A stretch of 64,000 nt of DNA from Halalkalibacillus halophilus DSM 18494 (GTDB lineage: Bacteria; Bacillota; Bacilli; Bacillales; Alkalibacillaceae), in NCBI RefSeq assembly GCF_000423105.1, contig NZ_AUHI01000008.1, forward strand, positions 88,667 to 152,666, given 5' to 3'. The position numbers and the translations under genes were made by a program. The notes below the pieces were generated by a model that saw only the letters and a program-made list of their open reading frames with translations, searched no databases and had not been told where the DNA came from. Shown here in pieces: positions 50,526-59,178 of the stretch. The number at the start of each line of letters is the position of its first letter. Positions within the stretch are counted from its first letter, which is position 1.

Positions 50526-51251
50526 ATGAATTTGCCAAAAAGGTATTGGGGAATTTTAATTGTTTATCTTGCAGCCCAGCTATCTGGGGTTATTGGCGTA
50601 CCTATATTAAGAGAGTTTTATCCGAATGAATCAATAGAAAACTTATTTGTCTATTGGACACTTGGTTCGATGACGGTTGGCTTTTTATGGATTATGTTTT
50701 TATTGAAAAAAGATATGCAGCAAGTAAATATGAGAAGTGGGCCGAGTTTTGGAAAAATTATCGGTTGGTCTGTGTTAGGTGTATTCCTAGCCTACTTTGT
50801 ACAGATCATTGCGAATATCATTAATATCTATGTACTCGGAATCGATCAAGGATCTGAGAATACAGCTGATATCATGGGGCTTATTGAAGAAAATATCTTA
50901 TTTATCCTCTTGCCCATTTTATTCGCACCGGTATTAGAAGAAATCATTTTCCGTAAAATTATTTTTGGAGAAATTTATAAGAAAACGAATTTCATTATTG
51001 CTGGTTTAGCATCATCCTTAATTTTCGCAGCTGTGCATTGGGACTTCACGTTCATCTTAACGTACACGGCAATGGGCTTTGCGTTTGCGTACTTGTATGT
51101 GAAAACCAATCGTATTATCGTACCAATCATTGCGCATATGGCGATGAATACGATCGTGATTTTGATTCAAATGAATTTAGATATCGACGAACTAGAACGA
51201 CAACTTGAAGAAATGAGCAGTATTGTACTGTTATACCTTGGAGGAAAATAA
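50526..51251 (+). CDS. ydiL: CPBP intramembrane metalloprotease, YdiL-like
   Basis: A 241-residue membrane protein with about seven spans. The CPBP (Abi) motifs are present: LEEIIFRKIIFGE (E-E-x-x-x-R), FAAVHWDF (x-x-H) and IVPIIAHMAMNT (H-x-x-x-N). These residues form the zinc-type active site of Rce1-like proteases. Position next to groES, divergent, matches B. subtilis ydiL. The start has AGAAGGAG four bases upstream. Only 3 bases separate it from ydiK, so the two genes form an operon. Confidence 0.9.
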   Translation: MNLPKRYWGILIVYLAAQLSGVIGVPILREFYPNESIENLFVYWTLGSMTVGFLWIMFLLKKDMQQVNMRSGPSFGKIIGWSVLGVFLAYFVQIIANIINIYVLGIDQGSENTADIMGLIEENILFILLPILFAPVLEEIIFRKIIFGEIYKKTNFIIAGLASSLIFAAVHWDFTFILTYTAMGFAFAYLYVKTNRIIVPIIAHMAMNTIVILIQMNLDIDELERQLEEMSSIVLLYLGGK

Positions 51252-51254
51252 GCT

Positions 51255-51449
51255 ATGAAGTTTTCACCTTTATTTCTCGCAATCGTCTATGCGATTATGG
51301 GCGTATTGTTTATGTATATTGCAATCGAAACGGCCGAAGAGACAATCTGGAATTTTATGACGATTCTCTTTGCTGCTATAGCAACGATCGATTTCATTGT
51401 CGCCTTTCGCATGATTGGTCTACACAATGCTTCTAATAAGAAAAAATAA
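51255..51449 (+). CDS. ydiK: DUF4305 small membrane protein, YdiK-like
   Basis: A 64-residue protein with two spans (LFLAIVYAIMGVLFMYIAI and FMTILFAAIATIDFIVAF) and a Lys-rich tail. Its length, two-span pattern and place next to ydiL identify it with B. subtilis ydiK (DUF4305). Function unknown. Its start lies in the ribosome-site window GGAGGAAAATAAGCT that also spans the ydiL stop. A terminator follows. Confidence 0.82.
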   Translation: MKFSPLFLAIVYAIMGVLFMYIAIETAEETIWNFMTILFAAIATIDFIVAFRMIGLHNASNKKK

Positions 51450-51456
51450 TTTTCGG

Positions 51457-51478
51457 GGGACCTTAACAACGAGGTCCT
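51457..51478 (+). terminator. Terminator of the ydiL-ydiK operon
   Basis: Short stem GGACCT / AGGTCC with an 8-base loop and a run of seven T. Confidence 0.85.
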
Positions 51479-51579
51479 TTTTTTATGCATGAAACAGATT
51501 AGTCATACATATATTGGACTAACCTGTCAGGTATTAATTTGATTTTTAATCATTATTGTAAATTTTCTGAAAAAATATA

Positions 51580-51608
51580 TTGTAATATTTTCGCAAGTTT
51601 TATATGAT
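51580..51608 (+). promoter_or_regulatory. SigA promoter of the alanine symporter gene
   Basis: TTGTAA (51580-51585), 17 bases, TATGAT (51603-51608), 45 bases before the start codon. Confidence 0.75.
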
Positions 51609-51652
51609 TTAAACGTAAGTTCATAAATTATACACAAAAAAGGAGGAATACG

Positions 51653-53023
51653 ATGGAACAACAAATCACTGATTTTTTCTGGGATTTAAGTGGTATTGTT
51701 TGGGGACCTTGGTTATTAATCTTATTAGTTGGTACAGGGATCTTCTTAACGTTTAGGTTAAGCTTCCTGCAATTCAAGACACTTCCTTATGCCTTGAAAT
51801 TATCTTTTAGTCCTAAAAAGCAAGACAAGAAATCAGAGGGGGATATCTCTCACTTTCAATCCTTGACGACTGCTCTAGCAGCAACAATTGGTACAGGTAA
51901 CATAGCCGGTGTTGCTACAGCTGTTGTACTTGGTGGACCAGGTGCCGTTCTTTGGATGTGGATTTCTGCACTATTCGGTATGGCAACAAAATATGCCGAG
52001 GCGATCTTAGCGGTTAAATACCGTGTAAAAGAACCAAGTGGCCGTATGGCTGGTGGACCGATGTACTATATTGAAAAAGGTCTGAACATGAAATGGTTAG
52101 CGGTATTATTTGCGATTTTCGGTGCTGTTGCAGCATTTGGTATCGGAAACATGGTACAGTCTAACTCGGTATCAGATGTTATGGATAGTACGTTTAGTGT
52201 TCCTTTATGGGTCACTGGTATTATACTTACTGGTTTAGCTGCTCTTGTTATCTTAGGTGGTATTAAGAGTATTGGTAGAGTAACTGCTTATATCGTTCCG
52301 TTTATGGCACTATTCTATGTAATTGGTGGATTAATTATCTTAATTATCAACTTTGACATGGTGCCAGCAGCAGTTGGATTAATCTTCACAGATGCATTCA
52401 CAGGGGAAGCTGTCGCAGGTGGTGCAATCGGTGCAGTTATTCGTTGGGGTGTAGCGCGTGGTGTATTCTCAAACGAAGCTGGTTTAGGTTCTGCTCCAAT
52501 CGCAGCAGCCGCAGCTCGTACAGACTACCCTGGTCGTCAAGCACTTGTATCGATGACGCAGGTATTCATTGATACGATTGTTGTTTGTTCGATCACAGGT
52601 ATCACAATCGTTATGGCCGATATGTATATCGGTGGAGAAGAAGGTGCTAGCTTAACAGCTCAGTCATTTGAATTCTTCCTAGGACCAACAGGCTCGATGA
52701 TTGTTTCCATCGGTTTAATATTCTTCGCCTTCTCAACCATTCTAGGTTGGTCATATTACGGCGAGAAATGTTTCGGTTACCTAACGAAGCACAAAGGCCT
52801 TAACATTTACCGCGTTGCCTTTATTGCATTCATTTTCTTAGGTGCAATTGTACAATTAGAAGTTGTATGGGCATTCGCAGACGTAATGAACGGATTAATG
52901 GCAGTACCAAACTTAATCGGTCTCCTCCTCTTATCCGGAGTGGTTGTAGCGGAGACGAAGCGATTTATTAAGGTACGCCAAGAAGAAGAAGCTAAAGAAC
53001 GGGAAGCGAATGAAACATCTTAA
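51653..53023 (+). CDS. alsT: Sodium/alanine (glycine) symporter, AGCS family
   Basis: A 456-residue transporter with about ten spans. Family signatures are LTTALAATIGTGNIAGVATA near residue 85, GGPMYYIEKGL, and ARGVFSNEAGLGSAPIAAAA around residue 280. These proteins import alanine, glycine or glutamine with sodium. The C-terminal tail is highly charged (RQEEEAKEREANE). The start follows AAAAGGAGG. It is monocistronic with its own promoter and terminator. I use the B. subtilis-type name alsT loosely; amino-acid preference is not readable. Confidence 0.92.
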   Translation: MEQQITDFFWDLSGIVWGPWLLILLVGTGIFLTFRLSFLQFKTLPYALKLSFSPKKQDKKSEGDISHFQSLTTALAATIGTGNIAGVATAVVLGGPGAVLWMWISALFGMATKYAEAILAVKYRVKEPSGRMAGGPMYYIEKGLNMKWLAVLFAIFGAVAAFGIGNMVQSNSVSDVMDSTFSVPLWVTGIILTGLAALVILGGIKSIGRVTAYIVPFMALFYVIGGLIILIINFDMVPAAVGLIFTDAFTGEAVAGGAIGAVIRWGVARGVFSNEAGLGSAPIAAAAARTDYPGRQALVSMTQVFIDTIVVCSITGITIVMADMYIGGEEGASLTAQSFEFFLGPTGSMIVSIGLIFFAFSTILGWSYYGEKCFGYLTKHKGLNIYRVAFIAFIFLGAIVQLEVVWAFADVMNGLMAVPNLIGLLLLSGVVVAETKRFIKVRQEEEAKEREANETS

Positions 53024-53064
53024 AGATATTGCAATCTGATCAAAGTAAAAAGGCATACTATTTC

Positions 53065-53094
53065 ACACGTGAATTCACATTTGAATTCACGTGT
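53065..53094 (+). terminator. Terminator of the symporter gene
   Basis: A 12-bp perfect stem ACACGTGAATTC / GAATTCACGTGT with a 6-base loop, followed by TTTATTTT. Confidence 0.88.
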
Positions 53095-53213
53095 TTTATT
53101 TTAGTTCAAAATAAAATAGTAAATTATGTTAAAATTCATGAAAGAACTCATATAAGACATAAGATTTTATGAAGTAATGTATTTAAAGTTTTATTCACTA
53201 AGGGGGGAAAGTA

Positions 53214-53531
53214 ATGGAGATAGTAATGATTTTGATTGTTGTAACAATCGTATCTATAACTATTAGTTTTATAATATCAAGGGCATTCAAAGATGTAGAA
53301 AAAAAGGATAAAGGTTTTGTCATAAGCTATCATAAACTAACTTATAGAAGAAGGATGATACGTACATTATGGGGAATTCCATTTATACCTTTATTATATA
53401 TAATTGTATATTGGTTTCTTGACTTAACTTCAAATGAACTCATATTATTTGGAACTTTTATCATTTTACTTTTTTTATTGCAGTTCGTTTACAATTATAT
53501 AAAGTGGAAAATGAATGAAAAAGATGCATGA
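53214..53531 (+). CDS. Small membrane protein, three spans
   Basis: A 105-residue protein. It has an N-terminal span (MILIVVTIVSITISFIISRA), a basic loop KLTYRRRMIRTLW, two further spans (FIPLLYIIVYWFLDL and LILFGTFIILLFLLQF), and YNYIKWKMNEK. From residue 40 it is a paralogue of the 81-residue protein at 47.9 kb. The start follows GGGGGGAAAG. Function unknown. Own terminator. Confidence 0.65.
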   Translation: MEIVMILIVVTIVSITISFIISRAFKDVEKKDKGFVISYHKLTYRRRMIRTLWGIPFIPLLYIIVYWFLDLTSNELILFGTFIILLFLLQFVYNYIKWKMNEKDA

Positions 53532-53597
53532 ATTGTTGTGAGTCAATTTACTCAAAGTTACTTGTAGCGTTACTTATAAAAAGTTTTCAATTGTAAA

Positions 53598-53623
53598 GGG
53601 ACTTAGAATAAATCCTAAGTCCC
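53598..53623. terminator. Terminator between convergent genes
   Basis: A 9-bp stem GGGACTTAG / CTAAGTCCC with an 8-base loop, followed by CTTTTTG on the plus strand. Confidence 0.85.
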
Positions 53624-53662
53624 CTTTTTGATATAATTTTAGAATAGATGTGTTCCCTTTTC

Positions 53663-54325
53663 TTATACCTTCTCAATACACTGCTCATCATTATTACGAG
53701 GGCTATTCACATACGTACTAACTGGATGATAAGCAAGCGGTTCTGAATCCAACCCTAATATCCACTTTTTCATTTCAGTCGGATCTTTCGGTTCGAAATC
53801 GATCCAGGTTTGTTCCGCTTCTTTCGGTAAAATGACAGGCATTCGATGGTGAATATCACTGACGTATTCATTTGCTTCTTTCGTGAGAATCGTACACGTA
53901 ACCATCTGCTCGCCGTCTTTTTCCCATCTGTCCCATAGGCCTGCAAATGTGAAAAGCTGTCGGTTTGGCATATAGATTCTTACTGGTTGTTTGTTTCCTT
54001 GCTCATCTTTTACCCACTCATAGAAGCTATCGGCAACAATTAAGCACCTTCTTCTCGCCATCAGTCGTTTGAAGCTTGGCTTTTCATCTGCAGTTTCTAG
54101 TCTTGCGTTAATCATTTTCGATTGCATTTTTTGATCCTTGGCCCATGATGGAACGAGCCCCCAGCCCATCTTCCCTAGCCTGTTTTGACTGCCATCATAA
54201 ACAATCGACACCACTTCCTGGGTTGGGGCGATATTAAAACTTTCATTCCAATTAAAATCCGAGCTCGCTTCAAAAGCTTCTTTTAAAAAGTCCGTACCCA
54301 CTGTTAACGTAAACCTTCCGCACAT
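53663..54325 (-). CDS. SOS response-associated peptidase (YedK/HMCES family)
   Basis: A 220-residue SRAP protein. The absolutely conserved Cys2 starts MCGRFTL. FNIAPTQEVVSIV, GLVPSWAKDQ, INARLETADEKPSF, RRCLIVADSFYEWV and DIHHRMPVIL carry the catalytic Asn, Glu and His. The family crosslinks to abasic sites in single-stranded DNA and so protects the genome. Length is normal. Initiation must be exactly at this Met because the next residue is the nucleophile. The SnoaL/MFS genes lie upstream; it sits 17 bp after the MFS gene stop and may share its transcript. Confidence 0.93.
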   Translation of the reverse strand: MCGRFTLTVGTDFLKEAFEASSDFNWNESFNIAPTQEVVSIVYDGSQNRLGKMGWGLVPSWAKDQKMQSKMINARLETADEKPSFKRLMARRRCLIVADSFYEWVKDEQGNKQPVRIYMPNRQLFTFAGLWDRWEKDGEQMVTCTILTKEANEYVSDIHHRMPVILPKEAEQTWIDFEPKDPTEMKKWILGLDSEPLAYHPVSTYVNSPRNNDEQCIEKV

Positions 54326-54342
54326 GGTACCCTCTCCTTTTC

Positions 54343-55734
54343 CTATTCATCTAACCCTTTCATCTTAAAGGCTGCAGGAATGGCTAAAGCTATGATTACT
54401 GCTGCGATGATAAATGCTTCGTTAATGGCATGTAGAGTGGCCTCTTGTGTTGTTTGCTGATCATAGAGCATTAAATTCCCTCTTCTAATTTCATAATACA
54501 CGGAAAAGAAGACAATCCCAAACGATGAGGCAAATTGACGGATTAAATTATTCATTGCTGAACCTTGTGCAACTAAATGTTCTGGTATCGAATTCATGCC
54601 CGCAGTTGTAGCAGGCATGTTTCCTAACCCAAGTCCAATTCCATGAAAAATATAAATCACTACAACAACCCAAAATGCTGTCGTTAACTCAATAAATCCA
54701 AACGCCAAACTAGCACTTGATAATAAGGCTAGTCCAACTGGTATAACAAATCGTGGTCCTTTTTTATCTAACAGCTTTCCACCAATACTCATAAATAGAC
54801 CACTGGCTAAAGCACTTGGAAGGAAAATCAACCCTGTCGCAACCAATCCAAATTCAAACGCCTCTTGCAGGAGGTATGGGATGAGGAAAAGTCCAGAAAA
54901 CAACCCAATCGAAGCTGCAGATGTGACGAGGATGGAATAGCGATATGTTTTAATTTTAAATACCGATAAATTTAGCAGCGGCTGTTCTTTCTTCCATTCA
55001 TATTTCACGAAGGCGACGATCAATAAAACACCTAATACAAAGATGATGATATTTTGAATTTCTAATAACGTTTCAAATTCTCTTCCTCGACCTAAAACGT
55101 ATAGAACTGAACCGACACCTACTGTAATGATTAAGAATCCAATATAATCAAAGCGTAAATTCGGATTGGATTCTGTCGGCTTTAAGTATTTATAGGAAAA
55201 GAACAAGCTTAATAAAGCGAAAGGAATATTAAATAAAAACAAGAACACCCAGTTGAAATTCTCGGCTATGATCCCTCCAATTGTTGGTCCAATTGCAGGT
55301 GCCACCATAACAGAGATTCCATAGATTCCAACCGCGAACCCTCGTTCATTTTTCGGAAAGGCATTGAAGATTAATGCCATCGCATTCGGCATCATTAATC
55401 CACCAGCTATACCTTGAATCGCACGGGCAATAATCACCATACTTAACGTCTGTGAAAGAGCCCCTAAAATAGATCCGGCCATAAATAAAAGCACACCGGT
55501 TAAATAGATTTTCTTTTTCCCAAACCGGTCTCCTAAATATCCTGTAAGCGGCATCGTCATCCCCATCGAAATCATAAAGATGGTTAAGATCCAACTTACC
55601 CCTACCGCATCTGAATCAAATATGTACATGAACTCTGGTAGCACTGGATTTAACATACTATTATTTAATATGACTGTGAATGTTCCAAATAACACCGCAA
55701 ACACCACAAGCCACTTATTCGGTAACTTACTCAT
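54343..55734 (-). CDS. DHA2-family MFS multidrug exporter, 14 spans
   Basis: A 463-residue membrane protein with about 14 hydrophobic segments. WILTIFMISMGMTMPLTGYL and LGDRFGKKKIYLTGVLLF hold the loop 2-3 motif of MFS, and ARAIQGIAGGLMMPNAMALI is motif C-like for drug/proton antiport. It resembles LmrB/EmrB-type pumps. The substrate is unknown. It lies downstream of the SnoaL-like gene with a 118-bp gap and upstream of the SRAP gene by 17 bp. No adjacent regulator is obvious. Confidence 0.88.
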   Translation of the reverse strand: MSKLPNKWLVVFAVLFGTFTVILNNSMLNPVLPEFMYIFDSDAVGVSWILTIFMISMGMTMPLTGYLGDRFGKKKIYLTGVLLFMAGSILGALSQTLSMVIIARAIQGIAGGLMMPNAMALIFNAFPKNERGFAVGIYGISVMVAPAIGPTIGGIIAENFNWVFLFLFNIPFALLSLFFSYKYLKPTESNPNLRFDYIGFLIITVGVGSVLYVLGRGREFETLLEIQNIIIFVLGVLLIVAFVKYEWKKEQPLLNLSVFKIKTYRYSILVTSAASIGLFSGLFLIPYLLQEAFEFGLVATGLIFLPSALASGLFMSIGGKLLDKKGPRFVIPVGLALLSSASLAFGFIELTTAFWVVVVIYIFHGIGLGLGNMPATTAGMNSIPEHLVAQGSAMNNLIRQFASSFGIVFFSVYYEIRRGNLMLYDQQTTQEATLHAINEAFIIAAVIIALAIPAAFKMKGLDE

Positions 55735-55852
55735 TATTTTGTCCCCTTATTTCATTCGATTCACGAACTATTTTACTCCTCTTTGGTGGTAAAAGAAAGG
55801 AATGAAATGGAAAGTTGTAGAATTGTAAAGATTGCAGTCGAAGCAATATTTA

Positions 55853-56251
55853 TTAAAACATCCCATTTTCGTTCGGAGAATCTTCCGGTATGGGTTGACC
55901 CAAATCCCATAATTCAATAATCTTACCCTCATGAAAACGGAAGATATGTACAACGGCTACCCCTAGATCTTCAGGGTTCTGTTTCACATGGGAATATACC
56001 GTTACCATCTCTTCTTCTTGAATAGCAAGTTTGGTTTCGAGTACCTTATTAGGATTCGCAACTGCATTTTCTTTCATTGCAAATTTAAGCGAATCTGCAT
56101 CACCTTGGAAATGGGCGTTATGATGAAGGAAGTCAGGCGATACGTATCTCTGATATGCTTCCTCTACCTCTCCTGATGCTATAAGCTTTAGAAATGTGAT
56201 TGCTTGTTTTTTGTAATTGTTCGTTTCATTACTATGATTTTTTGTACGCAT
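55853..56251 (-). CDS. SnoaL/NTF2-like protein
   Basis: A 132-residue protein with a cone-shaped NTF2/SnoaL fold: a start helix (AITFLKLIASGEVEEAYQRY), VSPDFLHHNAHFQGDADSL, then strands ending AVVHIFRFHEGKIIELWDLG. Such SnoaL-like (polyketide cyclase-related) proteins have varied or unknown functions. The ATG at 56251 lies 5 bases after the rex stop, with the AAAGGGTGA site inside the rex end, so it is coupled to rex. Another upstream start at 56260 overlaps rex but lacks spacing. Confidence 0.78.
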   Translation of the reverse strand: MRTKNHSNETNNYKKQAITFLKLIASGEVEEAYQRYVSPDFLHHNAHFQGDADSLKFAMKENAVANPNKVLETKLAIQEEEMVTVYSHVKQNPEDLGVAVVHIFRFHEGKIIELWDLGQPIPEDSPNENGMF

Positions 56252-56256
56252 TGGAA

Positions 56257-56883
56257 TCACCCTTTTTTCAAGAAATAAATAAGTGACTGCAACTCCACCG
56301 ACAAATCAATGTGATGAACTCGCACGGTGTCTGGTACTGTTAATCTCGACGGGGTAAAGTTCAAGATCCCTTCTACTCCCGCTTCTACTAGTTCGTCGGT
56401 AACATCTTGAGCTACTTGAGCAGGTACCGTCAAAATGACAACACGGATGTCTTTTTCCTTCAGTACTTCCTTCAACCGATCGCTAGCATAGATTGGTACG
56501 TCTCCGATTTCTGTACCAATTAAGTTTTTCTTGGTATCAAAAGCTAACTCCACTTTCGTATTGTTATTTTTAATAAAATTATAATGAAGTAATGCAGTCC
56601 CCAAATTACCCACACCTACTAATGCAACTTTCGAGACTTCATCTTGGTCCAATGCTTTGCGAAAGAATTGAATAAGGTGCTGAATGTCATAGCCATATCC
56701 TTTTCTCCCGAGTTCTCCGAAGTAGGAAAAGTCTTTACGGATGGTTGCTGAATCAACTTTCACAGCTTCACTTAATTCTTTAGACGAAATACGTTGCTTT
56801 CCTTGTTGGTGCAAGTTATTTAGATGGCGATAATATAATGGTAAGCGCTTTGCTGTTGCCTGTGGAATTTTATTTCCGTCCAT
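56257..56883 (-). CDS. rex: Redox-sensing transcriptional repressor Rex
   Basis: A 208-residue protein. The N-terminal winged helix has RISSKELSEAVKVDSATIRK and DFSYFGELGRKGYGYDI, and the Rossmann domain VALVGVGNLGTALLHYNF binds NAD(H). The C-terminal swapped helix is DLSVELQSLIYFLKK. Rex represses fermentation and respiration genes when NADH is low. The ATG at 56883 follows AAAGGAG by 8 bases; the GTG two codons earlier is too close. Divergent from ydiF as in B. subtilis. Co-transcribed with a SnoaL-like gene. Confidence 0.95.
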   Translation of the reverse strand: MDGNKIPQATAKRLPLYYRHLNNLHQQGKQRISSKELSEAVKVDSATIRKDFSYFGELGRKGYGYDIQHLIQFFRKALDQDEVSKVALVGVGNLGTALLHYNFIKNNNTKVELAFDTKKNLIGTEIGDVPIYASDRLKEVLKEKDIRVVILTVPAQVAQDVTDELVEAGVEGILNFTPSRLTVPDTVRVHHIDLSVELQSLIYFLKKG

Positions 56884-57057
56884 ATGCACTGCTCCTTTAT
56901 CACGCTCATAGGGACGAACCGACTATTTACGTGCTACAATATAGTAAGGTCTAAGCTTTGAGTATTAATCAAATAGGCTAAAAATTAAATTTAATCGATT
57001 GATCGGGTTAAAATTGTTGGAAGTATAAGATACACTAGTCCCGTTGAGGTGAAAAAT

Positions 57058-58989
57058 ATGATTGTTATGCAACTTGATGAGGTTGGTAAGTCTTTTGGTG
57101 CTGACCTTATTTTATCGAAAATTAAATTAGAAGTACATCACAACGACCGAATTGCGATTGTTGGAAGAAACGGAGCAGGGAAATCTACCCTTCTTCAGGT
57201 GATGGCAGGAATCTCTGAATATGATGAAGGCGAGATCTACAAACCGAAAAGTGTAACGCTTGGTTACTTAGAGCAGCACGCTGGATTAGACTCTTCTTTG
57301 ACGATTTGGGATGAAATGTTAACGGTATTTAAAGAAACTCGGAAATTAGAAAACGAACTTAGGCAGTTGGAGCAACAAATGGCAGAGCGTGACTCCTCTG
57401 ATTACGATACGCTTTTAGAAACATATGACCGTAAGCAAGCAGAATTCCAGGCATTAGGTGGATTTAATTATGAATCGGAAATTGAATCTGTCTTACATGG
57501 ACTTGAATTTGGGAAGTTTGATTTCCAAACGCCGATCACTTCTTTAAGTGGTGGTCAGAAAACGCGACTAGCTTTAGGTAAACTGTTATTAGCTAAACCG
57601 GATCTATTAATTTTAGATGAGCCTACGAACCATTTAGATATTCATACCTTAAATTGGCTAGAAGGTTATTTAAATAAATACGAAGGTGCAATTGTGATTG
57701 TATCTCACGACCGTTACTTTCTTGATCAGACGGTTAAGACAGTTTATGAAGTCGCATTTCAGTCATCCAAAAAGTATTCCGGGAATTATAGTTACTATTT
57801 AAAGAAACGACAAGAGGATTACGAATTGCAGATGAAATGGTTCGTAAAGCAACAGTCAGAGATTAAGCGACATGAGGAATTTGTGCAAAAAAACATCGCG
57901 CGTGATTCCACGAGTAAACGTGCGCAGTCTCGACAAAAGATGCTCGAAAAGATGGAGCGCGTGGATCGGCCGGACCTAGACGATGCCAGTGCGAAGTTTT
58001 CCTTTCAAGTTAATCAAAAAAGCGGTAATGATGTGTTAAAGGTCTCGAATTTAACTGCAAAATACGCAGCCCTTGACGATCCGATTTTTAGAAACATTTC
58101 CTTTAACGTCAATAGAGGCGACCGGATTGCGATTGTTGGTCCAAACGGGGTAGGAAAAACAACACTCCTAAAAGCTTTGCTGCAAAAAATGGAACATGTT
58201 GAAGGGGAAGTACAAGTAGGAACGAATGTTGCCTTTGGTTATTACGACCAAGAGCAGGTTTCATTAAGCCGATCGAAGACCGCACTAAGTGAATTATGGG
58301 ATGATTACCCGGACATGCCTGAAAAGGATGTACGCACAGTTCTCGGAAACTTTCTATTTACTGGTGATGATGTCTTAAAGACCATCGGAATGTTAAGTGG
58401 TGGGGAAAAAGCTCGTGTCTTATTAGCTAAACTCATGTTGCAACGTGCAAATGTTTTAGTCATGGACGAGCCTACCAACCACCTCGATCTAGATAGCAAA
58501 GAAGTGCTAGAAGCTGCTCTGCAAGATTTTCCTGGAACGATTATTTTCGTTTCCCACGACCGTTACTTCATTAACCGAATCGCATCGCAGATCTTCGAGA
58601 TGCAACAGGATTCCATGCGGACGTTCTTGGGGAACTATGACTACTATTTGGAAAAGCTTGAGGAAGAAAAACAACTCCGTGAAATGGAAGAACAAAAAAA
58701 CAGTGTTCCAGATACTACGGAAACGAAAAAGCAATTCCATCAAGATAAACAAACAAAACGGGACTTACGGAAACTGGAACGAAAATCGGAGACACTGGAA
58801 GAAGAAATTAGTTCGATTGAGTCTGAGATTGAGAAACTGGAAAATGAAATGGCCGATCCTGATTTAGCAGGTGATTTCATTCGTTTACAAGAAATAAACG
58901 ATAGCCTAAAGCATTATCAAACAGAACTTGAAGAAAAAATGAACGACTGGTCTGAAACTCAAGAGAAATTAGAAGAATTTGAGGAGTAA
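57058..58989 (+). CDS. ydiF: ABC-F family ATPase, YdiF-like
   Basis: A 643-residue protein with two ABC domains. Walker A motifs are IVGRNGAGKSTLL and IVGPNGVGKTTLL; signatures are SLSGGQKTRLALG and MLSGGEKARVLLA; Walker B motifs are LLILDEPTNHLDI and VLVMDEPTNHLDL. The interdomain linker holds KRAQSRQKMLEKMERVDRP, and the last 100 residues form a coiled coil (DLRKLERKSETLEEEISSIE) as in the YdiF/Uup group. It probably acts on ribosomes in translation. The ATG at 57058 follows GAGGTGA; GTG three codons earlier is rejected. Its stop precedes the DnaA-box cluster. Confidence 0.92.
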   Translation: MIVMQLDEVGKSFGADLILSKIKLEVHHNDRIAIVGRNGAGKSTLLQVMAGISEYDEGEIYKPKSVTLGYLEQHAGLDSSLTIWDEMLTVFKETRKLENELRQLEQQMAERDSSDYDTLLETYDRKQAEFQALGGFNYESEIESVLHGLEFGKFDFQTPITSLSGGQKTRLALGKLLLAKPDLLILDEPTNHLDIHTLNWLEGYLNKYEGAIVIVSHDRYFLDQTVKTVYEVAFQSSKKYSGNYSYYLKKRQEDYELQMKWFVKQQSEIKRHEEFVQKNIARDSTSKRAQSRQKMLEKMERVDRPDLDDASAKFSFQVNQKSGNDVLKVSNLTAKYAALDDPIFRNISFNVNRGDRIAIVGPNGVGKTTLLKALLQKMEHVEGEVQVGTNVAFGYYDQEQVSLSRSKTALSELWDDYPDMPEKDVRTVLGNFLFTGDDVLKTIGMLSGGEKARVLLAKLMLQRANVLVMDEPTNHLDLDSKEVLEAALQDFPGTIIFVSHDRYFINRIASQIFEMQQDSMRTFLGNYDYYLEKLEEEKQLREMEEQKNSVPDTTETKKQFHQDKQTKRDLRKLERKSETLEEEISSIESEIEKLENEMADPDLAGDFIRLQEINDSLKHYQTELEEKMNDWSETQEKLEEFEE

Positions 58990-59002
58990 GGTTTCAACAT
59001 AG

Positions 59003-59084
59003 TTATCCACAGAAAAATCGTTATTATACAAGTTACACACAGACTTATCCACAATATCCACAGTTTTATGTAATTTTTGTCCAC
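59003..59084. promoter_or_regulatory. DnaA-box cluster between ydiF and tsaD
   Basis: Two perfect boxes TTATCCACA (59003-59011 and 59045-59053), a near match ATATCCACA directly adjacent (59054-59062), and a weaker TTGTCCACA just after, all in the same direction within about 80 bases of a gene-free gap. I recall that the orthologous gcp-ydiF gap in B. subtilis binds DnaA stably and influences initiation control. Confidence 0.7.
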
Positions 59085-59127
59085 ATTTTCACGAACAGGC
59101 AAATCGCTATATACGAATAGATAATAA

Positions 59128-59165
59128 AAATAATCCACAGCCAATGATCAGGCTGTGGATTATTT
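59128..59165. terminator. Bidirectional terminator between ydiF and tsaD
   Basis: A 15-bp perfect stem AAATAATCCACAGCC with its complement around an 8-base loop. The arms themselves contain DnaA-box-like AATCCACA. Confidence 0.9.
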
Positions 59166-59178
59166 GTGTACGAGCATG

